DNA of 9,530 bases from contig CAZDCJ010000040.1 of the NCBI GenBank assembly GCA_964503935.1, positions 1 through 9,530 on the forward strand, written 5' to 3'. The position numbers and the translations under genes are program-made. A model generated the notes under the pieces. That model did no database searches and had not been told where the DNA came from. It saw only the letters and a program-made list of their open reading frames with translations. This document shows, one piece after another, positions 5,614 to 9,530 of this stretch (positions are counted from its first letter, which is position 1; each line of letters begins with the position of its first letter). Source of the stretch: STD2-77 sp964503935. Lineage in GTDB: Bacteria; Patescibacteriota; Minisyncoccia; JAHIHE01; JAGLIN01.

Positions 5614-5973
5614 ATGTTAAAGCGCCTTAACGGCGTTCCCAGGATAGGGAGGATAATCGTTCTATCTGTGGTGATGACGGCAATCATGTGTTTCGTGTGG
5701 GGACCGCTTGCGGTAGCCTTGGGGGTCCTTATCGCATCTCATCTTCTAAATGAAGTCCTAAGGCTGTGGCAGGAAAGAAAAAGAAAAAGATTGGGTTATG
5801 AAAGATGGAGCGGCGTATTTCGTGGCATAAAGATGAAGAATGAAGGATCCGGAGAGAGGCGGAAAACGTGGGCAAGGATCTTTTCTTGGATCCGGGAAGC
5901 CGGGAAGAGCCTGAGACATAAGGAGAAATTCGGGGAAATTCCCTGTGAAAGTTGCGAAGAAGCATCGACTTAG
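5614..5973 (+). CDS. Small membrane protein with basic cytoplasmic tail, unknown function
   Basis: From the ATG at 5614 the product is 119 residues. Residues 12-45 are hydrophobic with a Trp-Gly-Pro break at 29-31, suggesting a re-entrant or two-helix hairpin. The remainder is highly charged and basic (for example 'QERKRKR' at 53-59), ending in an acidic tail with a CxxC (C111, C114). I do not recognise it. The frame is open upstream to 5536, but those codons overlap the promoter. The start at 5614 is chosen because GGAGGGGG (5593-5600) precedes it, though spacing (13-16 nt) is long; ATG at 5581 is the alternative. A terminator overlaps the stop. It is the only confident plus-strand gene in the interior and is transcribed divergently from the FAD/Rieske gene. 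With its own promoter and terminator it is a self-contained unit. Confidence 0.65.
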   Translation: MLKRLNGVPRIGRIIVLSVVMTAIMCFVWGPLAVALGVLIASHLLNEVLRLWQERKRKRLGYERWSGVFRGIKMKNEGSGERRKTWARIFSWIREAGKSLRHKEKFGEIPCESCEEAST

Positions 5974-5996
5974 AAGTCCGATGCTATTTATTTTTT
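5962..5996 (+). terminator. Intrinsic terminator of the small plus-strand gene
   Basis: GCATCGACTT and AAGT-C-CGATGC form a 10-bp stem with one bulged C and a tiny loop, followed by TATTTATTTTTT. The stem includes the last codons and the TAG stop of the gene. Confidence 0.8.
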
Positions 5997-6076
5997 CCGG
6001 GCGTAATGGCAGATATCCGGTCCGGGCACGGACATCGCCGCGGATTCCATGAACCGAATGATATTCCTGATATGTT

Positions 6077-6131
6077 TAGGCGCTATCTCGTTGAAAAAAT
6101 CCCGCTTGGGGCGGGATCGATTACTTGCTGA
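6077..6131. repeat. 55-bp exact repeat, left flank of the assembly gap
   Basis: These 55 bp are identical to 6232-6286 on the other side of the N run. They contain the same hairpin as the right copy (stem ATCCCGC/GCGGGAT at 6099-6117). The pair is best explained as an unmerged contig overlap, not a biological repeat. Confidence 0.9.
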
Positions 6132-6231
6132 NNNNNNNNNNNNNNNNNNNNNNNNNNNNNNNNNNNNNNNNNNNNNNNNNNNNNNNNNNNNNNNNNNNNN
6201 NNNNNNNNNNNNNNNNNNNNNNNNNNNNNNN
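6132..6231. other. Assembly gap of exactly 100 N
   Basis: One hundred ambiguous bases, the usual placeholder for a scaffold gap of unknown size. Nothing can be read here. The remaining bases of the gene-free stretch 5997-6314 hold only the flanking repeat, a terminator, a 12-bp palindrome TATCTCGAGATA (6288-6299) and a short hairpin around the stop codon at 6315. Confidence 0.98.
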
Positions 6232-6286
6232 TAGGCGCTATCTCGTTGAAAAAATCCCGCTTGGGGCGGGATCGATTACTTGCTGA
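6232..6286. repeat. 55-bp exact repeat, right flank of the assembly gap
   Basis: Identical to 6077-6131 over its entire length, with divergence exactly at the repeat borders. See the left copy for the likely explanation. Confidence 0.9.
6249..6272 (-). terminator. Rho-independent terminator of the thioredoxin/CcdA cluster
   Basis: On the minus strand ATCCCGC-CCCAA-GCGGGAT is a 7-bp GC-rich stem with a 5-nt loop, followed immediately by TTTTT. It starts 42 nt after the stop codon of the CcdA-like gene. The same structure stands at 6094-6117 in the left copy of the 55-bp flank. Confidence 0.8.
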
Positions 6287-6314
6287 TTATCTCGAGATAT
6301 GCCGGATGATAGGC

Positions 6315-7559
6315 TCATCCGAACATCAGGACTTCCGGTTTGAAGATGAGCAGGATTCCAATCGCCAGCATGACCAAGCCGCCGACGAGACGCGATGTCC
6401 GTGCGTATCTGGTGGTAATGCCGGCCATCTCGAGGGTAATCATGGCCACGAAGAAGACGAAAAGATCATCCAGCATGAAGAAGAAAATATAGAGCAGGAT
6501 GTACAGGTAATAATTCCATCCGGCCATGTCGTTCAGGGCCAGGACTTGCGTATATATCGCTGGAAGTCCGGCCGAGCATATGAGCTCGACAAGGTTTACG
6601 GCGAATGCCAGGACGATGATACCGCCCAAAGCCAGCGGCAGGCTGTTCTGCTGGACGGCCGCTTTCAGTTTCTCGAATGTCTTGCGCCTTTTTTCATCGC
6701 CGGTAATCTTGCAGCCGGCCTCCTTGTTATACGCGAACTCTTTCAGGCTATAAGCGCCGCCGAGCAGAGCCAGGACGCCGATCAGCATCCTTATCCAGAT
6801 GACGAATCCGAGAAAGAGAATCAGATTAAGCCAAGCCGACATGAAAAGGAAATAGACGGATGCCGAGGCGACGATGAATGTGACGCCCAGGATCCACATC
6901 CTCTTCCGGTCTTTCATTCCCAGGAGCAGGCTGATGAGGAAGAGGAGCGTCCACATGGCGCAGGGGTTGAATCCGTCCAGGGATCCCATTACCACCGTAA
7001 GGAGCGGCAAGGAGAAATCCATGGCATCGAACTCTCCCAAGACGGGAAGGCTTATGATCTTGCTTCGCACATCTTGGGAGGACGAAGAGGCGTCCTGGGT
7101 ATCTTCGTCCTGTCCATCCGGAACGTCATTCTCCGGCGGCAGTTGCCCTTGCCTCGTCTCTTCGATCTCCGCGACCGGGTCGGGGCACTTCTCAAGAGAG
7201 CATGTCTTCACCTGTTGTCCGATCATCTGCGCCGTGGTATCGCCGGCATAACCCGTGAAGTGCTTATCGCCGATCACCAGAAACGGCACTCCATCCACCC
7301 TGGCGCCCAGCTTTCCGGCAACTTGCTTGAGCAGGCCGGCGTTGTCCATATTGTGGTAGATCTCGTACTCGTGGATCTCAAGATCGGGATATTCCTCCTT
7401 CAGGATTTCCAGGTATTCTTTTTCCGCAGCGCAATGAGGACAGCCTATCCCGTAGAAGAAATACGCATTTACGGGAAGATTTCCGGCACTGGCCGGCTGG
7501 CAAGCGCATAGCAGTGCGAATAAGAGAATGATTATGATCTTTCCGATCTGGTATCTCAT
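6315..7559 (-). CDS. Secreted thioredoxin domain fused to a CcdA/DsbD-like membrane domain
   Basis: A 414-residue protein. Residues 1-25 are a signal peptide with a likely cleavage after 'PASA'. Residues 28-115 form a thioredoxin/glutaredoxin-like domain with active site C40-P-H-C43 and cis-proline in 'GVP' (P92). A Cys pair (C120, C125) follows, then an acidic and serine-rich linker (about 128-165). Residues 183-408 hold six hydrophobic segments of CcdA/DsbD-beta type, with the membrane cysteines C200 ('GFNPC') in the first and C329 ('VELICSAGLP') in the fourth. In this family these two cysteines pass electrons from cytoplasmic thioredoxin across the membrane; here the acceptor would be the protein's own N-terminal domain. 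Classical DsbD has its thioredoxin-like gamma domain after, not before, the membrane part. The gene sits 15 bp after a cytoplasmic thioredoxin gene and before a terminator. Confidence 0.9.
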   Translation of the reverse strand: MRYQIGKIIIILLFALLCACQPASAGNLPVNAYFFYGIGCPHCAAEKEYLEILKEEYPDLEIHEYEIYHNMDNAGLLKQVAGKLGARVDGVPFLVIGDKHFTGYAGDTTAQMIGQQVKTCSLEKCPDPVAEIEETRQGQLPPENDVPDGQDEDTQDASSSSQDVRSKIISLPVLGEFDAMDFSLPLLTVVMGSLDGFNPCAMWTLLFLISLLLGMKDRKRMWILGVTFIVASASVYFLFMSAWLNLILFLGFVIWIRMLIGVLALLGGAYSLKEFAYNKEAGCKITGDEKRRKTFEKLKAAVQQNSLPLALGGIIVLAFAVNLVELICSAGLPAIYTQVLALNDMAGWNYYLYILLYIFFFMLDDLFVFFVAMITLEMAGITTRYARTSRLVGGLVMLAIGILLIFKPEVLMFG

Positions 7560-7574
7560 GGCTTATTGCTTAGA

Positions 7575-7844
7575 TTATTTTTCTTTATTTTCATTGATTA
7601 TTCCTATCAATCGAGCCTTTTCTATCTCCCCGTCCAAGCGCAGGAATTCATTGCCTTCTTTGTCCAAAAAGATAAAGACAGGCAAGATGTCGGTTACGCC
7701 GTACTTTTCTACGGACTCTTTGTCCTGGTCGAAATCATGATATTCGGTCTCAAGCCAGGGATTCTCGGTCTCGATCTCTTTCCATCGCGGTCTCATGACC
7801 AGACACCCGGGGCACCAAACTGCTCCGAATTTGAGTACTTTCAT
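7575..7844 (-). CDS. Cytoplasmic thioredoxin-like protein
   Basis: An 89-residue thioredoxin-fold protein, shorter than the canonical ~105, with active site W10-C11-P12-G13-C14 and cis-proline in 'ILPVFIF'. There is no signal peptide, so it acts in the cytoplasm, reducing disulfides or feeding electrons to a membrane carrier. I choose the ATG at 7844: it gives a start directly at the first strand ('MKVLKFGAVWC'), is preceded by AAGGGA 7 nt upstream, and lies 4 nt after the DUF134 stop. The longer frame from 7898 would overlap the DUF134 gene by 50 bp. The close coupling to DUF134 upstream and to the CcdA fusion 15 bp downstream points to one operon and to the CcdA cysteines as its natural partner. 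CPGC rather than CGPC suggests a shifted redox potential; this is inference. Confidence 0.9.
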   Translation of the reverse strand: MKVLKFGAVWCPGCLVMRPRWKEIETENPWLETEYHDFDQDKESVEKYGVTDILPVFIFLDKEGNEFLRLDGEIEKARLIGIINENKEK

Positions 7845-7848
7845 GTTT

Positions 7849-8127
7849 TTATCCCTTAATGATCTTAATGGCCTTGCCGTTGACGAGAGCATCGGCAATC
7901 TTTTCGTTGGCGGAATACAATATCCTCTGATAGGTACTGGGAGAGGTGCGCATCTTATCGGCCGATTGTCTCTGGTCCAGATCCTTGATATGTCTCAGCC
8001 GGTAGGCTTCGATCTCTTCCGTCGTCAATTCGACCACCTCAAGATCCCTCATCGGGATTCCCAGAGGTTTGAAGTATGTGACGTTCGGATCGAAGTTGAT
8101 CCGTCTGCGTAGTTTCGGTCTCGACAT
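7849..8127 (-). CDS. UPF0251 / DUF134 family putative DNA-binding protein
   Basis: A 92-residue protein matching DUF134 across its length: 'MSRPKLRRRI...VTYFKPLGIPMRDLEVVELTTEEIEAYRLRHIKDLDQRQSADKMRTSPSTYQRILYSANEKIADALVNGKAIKI'. The family combines a short N-terminal region with a sigma-70-region-4-like helix-turn-helix (about 36-75). It is considered a DNA-binding protein, but its targets are not established. The ATG at 8127 begins with the conserved 'MSRPKL'; the upstream GTG at 8157 would add ten unrelated residues. It opens the thioredoxin/CcdA unit, its stop lying 4 nt from the thioredoxin start with that gene's Shine-Dalgarno inside its last codons, so translation may be coupled. Its place at the head of the operon suggests local, perhaps redox- or metal-responsive, control. 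Confidence 0.9.
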   Translation of the reverse strand: MSRPKLRRRINFDPNVTYFKPLGIPMRDLEVVELTTEEIEAYRLRHIKDLDQRQSADKMRTSPSTYQRILYSANEKIADALVNGKAIKIIKG

Positions 8128-8177
8128 ATCTATTTGAAAATTTATGCTATATTTCACGGGCTATGTCGGGGAATCGT

Positions 8178-8203
8178 CCGGCTCCGCATGCAAACGGAGC
8201 CGG
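8178..8203. other. Strong GC-rich hairpin between DUF5320 and DUF134 genes
   Basis: CCGGCTCCG and CGGAGCCGG form a perfect 9-bp stem around an 8-nt loop, 16 nt after the DUF5320 stop. There is no T-tract, so it may be a processing or stability element, or a factor-dependent terminator that separates DUF5320 from the downstream operon. Confidence 0.5.
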
Positions 8204-8218
8204 TTCCTCGTACCTGTG

Positions 8219-8461
8219 TTATTCTTGACCTTTCAGGGATTGCTTTTCGGTCCTGATTGCCTCTAGTTCCTTTGCGAGCATCTTTTCTTCGGCCTCCAAG
8301 GCCTCAAGCCGATTTTGGGAAGAACGGAACGGATTCTGAAGTCCCCGCCCGCGTCCTCGGCCGCAGCATCTGCCTGCCTTTAATCCTCCTCCGCAGGGAC
8401 CCATTCCCCGGCCAGTCATCGGACCTTGTCCTGTCGGGCCGGTTTCATTCATGTTTGGCAT
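8219..8461 (-). CDS. DUF5320-like Gly/Arg-rich small protein with coiled-coil tail
   Basis: An 80-residue protein. The N-terminal half has the DUF5320 hallmark 'GPTGQGPMTGRGMGPC' followed by a Gly/Arg-rich, cysteine-bearing stretch ('GRCCGRGRGRG'; Cys at 23, 32 and 33). Residues about 50-77 form a charged coiled coil. The family is small, widespread in anaerobes and CPR, and of unknown function. I recall it next to DUF134 and NifX/NifB-type iron-molybdenum-cofactor-like genes in other genomes, hinting at a metal or iron-sulfur link, but no such gene is present here. It precedes DUF134 by 91 bp, with a strong hairpin between. The ATG at 8461 is preceded 6 nt upstream by TAAAAT, with no Shine-Dalgarno; a second ATG at 8452 is possible. 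Confidence 0.85.
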   Translation of the reverse strand: MPNMNETGPTGQGPMTGRGMGPCGGGLKAGRCCGRGRGRGLQNPFRSSQNRLEALEAEEKMLAKELEAIRTEKQSLKGQE

Positions 8462-8480
8462 ATATTTATTTTAGCTTGAT

Positions 8481-8499
8481 AATCGGATGGCAATCGGAT
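8481..8499. promoter_or_regulatory. Direct repeat with 11-bp period upstream of DUF5320 (candidate operator)
   Basis: AATCGGAT occurs twice, at 8481-8488 and 8492-8499, separated by GGC. The period of 11 bp puts both copies on nearly the same face of the helix. The pair lies 20-38 bp upstream of the DUF5320 start, where a regulator would meet RNA polymerase. Confidence 0.4.
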
Positions 8500-8567
8500 C
8501 TCTCCATCATTGCCTATTATGATTATATACCCATAATATCTGAGGTCAAGCGATAAGAAGGGGATGT

Positions 8568-8715
8568 TCCGTCGCGTGCTCCGGACTGTTTTCACGACGG
8601 AGATCTTCGAGCTTTGCAGGGGGATATCATTCCTTAAGCTTATCCGCATATCGCTTAGCTTAAGGATCATAAGGAGAATATCATTCTCTGGCATGATATT
8701 CGTCGGGATTTCCCC
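8568..8715. other. Gene-free stretch with several nested inverted repeats
   Basis: Between the DUF5320 start and the end of the anchored-protein gene there is no supported gene. Dyads seen are TCCGTCG/CGACGGA (8568-8574 with 8595-8601), TCCTTAAGC/GCTTAAGGA (8631-8639 with 8658-8666), GAATATCAT/ATGATATTC (8676-8684 with 8693-8701) and a CGGG/CCCG pair near 8703-8715. No T-tract follows any of them. Confidence 0.5.
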
Positions 8716-8721
8716 GAAGTG

Positions 8722-9243
8722 CTATTGGATCTGGTAAAAGATCTCTCTCGCCAGGACGGAGCCGTCTTCCTGGGTATTACCCTTGAGGGTGAACCGCCAG
8801 TCCGGCCCTTCCCAAGTTTCCATGAGGGTATTGAACTTCGCAAAGTCGAAATAATCATCGGCGGTCGGAGCTTGATTGACTATCTTGTAGAACTCGGTCG
8901 CGCTGTCGGTCACGATCTCGATCTCCTGGCCTTCCTCGAAAGTCTCTCCTTCGTCTGCCGTAAGGACAGTCGCGGCAAAAGTTTTTTCTTCGGCATCGAT
9001 GCTCCCGGCTTCCGGCCACATCACGAGGGTGATTTCTAGAGATGCAAATCCTGCCGCTTCGTCTCCTTCGGATCCGCCGGTTTTCTCAGCGGTATCAGAG
9101 TCGGAATCGTCTGTCTCGACTATCGAAATAGACGTCGATTCTTCTTCTATATTAGGAATGTCCATGAGAGCGAAATACACGACGATCGTGCTGAGGATCA
9201 GTACGACGATCGCGAGTAGCTTTTTCGGCTTGTCCTGTTCCAT
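8722..9243 (-). CDS. N-terminally anchored hypothetical protein with acidic linker
   Basis: A 173-residue protein. Residues 1-7 are charged and 8-26 are hydrophobic ('LLAIVVLILSTIVVYFALM'), giving a single anchor with the rest outside. Residues 32-62 are very rich in Asp, Glu, Ser and Thr, a flexible spacer. From about residue 66 ('FASLEITLVMWPEAGSIDAEEKTFAATV') to the end is a small beta-rich domain without cysteines. I do not recognise it. Its architecture, a short anchor, an acidic spacer and a small outer domain, matches the two secreted proteins at the left of the window. The ATG at 9243 has no Shine-Dalgarno; a TATAAT lies 30 bp upstream. Nothing else is co-oriented and close enough upstream, so it likely starts a unit. 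Confidence 0.75.
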   Translation of the reverse strand: MEQDKPKKLLAIVVLILSTIVVYFALMDIPNIEEESTSISIVETDDSDSDTAEKTGGSEGDEAAGFASLEITLVMWPEAGSIDAEEKTFAATVLTADEGETFEEGQEIEIVTDSATEFYKIVNQAPTADDYFDFAKFNTLMETWEGPDWRFTLKGNTQEDGSVLAREIFYQIQ

Positions 9244-9273
9244 AGTCTTGTGCTGTTAGGATTAATTGCTTCC

Positions 9274-9279
9274 ATTATA
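9274..9279 (-). promoter_or_regulatory. TATAAT box upstream of the anchored-protein gene
   Basis: A perfect -10 hexamer on the minus strand, 30 bp before the ATG at 9243. The hexamer 17 bp further upstream is TTCCGG, a poor -35 match, so the call rests on the -10 alone. Confidence 0.4.
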
Positions 9280-9315
9280 TATCAGAACAGGGGAAGCCGG
9301 AATATCTTTCCGGCC

Positions 9316-9530
9316 GATAAGAAAGCCCAGGATCGGATGAAGAATTCCCAACTGGTCAGAAAAGAGAATATCGAATTTGCTTTTACTAAAATAATGAAGT
9401 GCGGACTTTGCGGATCCGGCATTTCAGCAACTGAAAAATTTAAGAAATTAAAAAATGGCGATTATAACCGCCATGTTTATTATGGATGCACCAAGGCCAA
9501 AGACAAGAATTGTAAATGTGGTTATATCAG
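9316..9530 (+). pseudogene. Serine recombinase remnant: zinc-ribbon region only, continues past the window
   Basis: Reading in frame from 9316 gives 'DKKAQDRMKNSQLVRKENIE', then 'FAFTKIMKCGLCGSGISA' and, further on, 'YYGCTKAKDKNCKCGYI'. This is the zinc-ribbon region of large serine recombinases (recombinase zinc beta-ribbon domain), with its knuckle cysteines in 'KCGLCG' and in 'GCTK...NCKCGY'. The version with 'EFAFTK-MKCGLCGSG' is one I associate with CPR-type recombinases. The catalytic resolvase domain and most of the recombinase domain, some 300 residues, should precede it, but upstream lies an unrelated minus-strand gene. Homology appears to begin close to a hairpin at 9296-9314. The first in-frame ATG is 9337. 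GC content in 9361-9530 is about 34 percent, against roughly 50-55 percent in neighbouring genes. It is either a decayed mobile-element relic or a chimeric join. Confidence 0.75.

Noticed and set aside
6049..6234. A plus-strand frame running through the N gap
   Set aside because: More than half of it is ambiguous bases, and the readable part is the 55-bp contig overlap and terminator.
1926..6317. Alternative genetic code with TGA read as glycine, as in some CPR lineages
   Set aside because: TGA ends the flavodoxin, the four-helix protein and the CcdA fusion at the family-expected lengths, and terminators follow closely in two cases. The standard code fits.
6246..7511. A 421-codon plus-strand open frame opposite the CcdA-like gene
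   Set aside because: Its translation is rich in Gln, His, Glu and Arg with no domain pattern, whereas the minus strand gives a clear signal peptide, CPHC thioredoxin domain and membrane helices. It is an antisense shadow.
7849..7898. Longer thioredoxin start at 7898
   Set aside because: It would overlap DUF134 by 50 bp and add residues outside the thioredoxin fold, while the ATG at 7844 has a Shine-Dalgarno at proper spacing.
8449..8694. An 81-codon minus-strand frame ahead of DUF5320
   Set aside because: It overlaps the DUF5320 start, covers the inverted-repeat-rich spacer and the candidate promoter, and has no recognisable composition or ribosome binding site.
1..9530. tRNA, rRNA or riboswitch
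   Set aside because: No cloverleaf with a TTCGA-type arm, no rRNA-like stretch and no recognisable riboswitch core was seen by eye on either strand; a covariance-model scan was not possible.

Overview
The window looks like a metagenome-derived bacterial scaffold, most likely from a Candidate Phyla Radiation (Patescibacteria, Parcubacteria-like) organism. This lineage call is an inference with moderate confidence. It rests on protein types I associate with such genomes: DUF4180, DUF5320, UPF0251/DUF134, a zinc-ribbon serine recombinase with the 'FAFTKIMKCGLCGSG' signature, and several short secreted proteins with a CPDG-type cysteine motif. Genes end in TAA, TAG and TGA, so the standard bacterial code fits. 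A run of exactly 100 N (6132-6231) with identical 55-bp flanks shows that two contigs were scaffolded here.

Layout. Almost everything is on the minus strand. From left to right: a secreted or anchored protein cut by the window edge (1-487); a membrane-anchored protein with the CPDG cysteine motif (589-1443); a zinc-ribbon protein (1485-1817); a flavodoxin (1926-2402) with a strong terminator; a four-helix membrane protein (2456-2818); an intergenic stretch carrying a REPIN-like double palindrome (2911-2996); a DUF4180 protein (3159-3611) whose apparent start lies in a dispersed repeat; a repeat-bearing spacer (3612-3866); and an FAD oxidoreductase fused to a Rieske domain (3867-5387). The only convincing plus-strand gene in the interior is a small membrane protein (5614-5973) with its own consensus promoter and terminator. 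After the gap comes a minus-strand cluster: DUF5320 (8219-8461), DUF134 regulator (7849-8127), cytoplasmic thioredoxin (7575-7844) and a periplasmic-thioredoxin/CcdA fusion (6315-7559), closed by a terminator. A further anchored protein (8722-9243) and an AT-rich, N-terminally truncated recombinase remnant running off the right edge finish the window.

How the genes may work together. The theme is thiol and electron transfer. The thioredoxin and the CcdA-like fusion, 15 bp apart, make a plausible relay carrying reducing equivalents from cytoplasm to the outer face of the membrane, with DUF134 as a candidate local regulator. The flavodoxin and the FAD/Rieske protein are further redox proteins, but nothing in the sequence ties them to the same pathway. 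The secreted, cysteine-containing proteins at the left could be clients of such a relay; this is speculation. Several genes lack a Shine-Dalgarno and carry a TANNNT hexamer 6-7 nt before the ATG, which suggests leaderless transcription.
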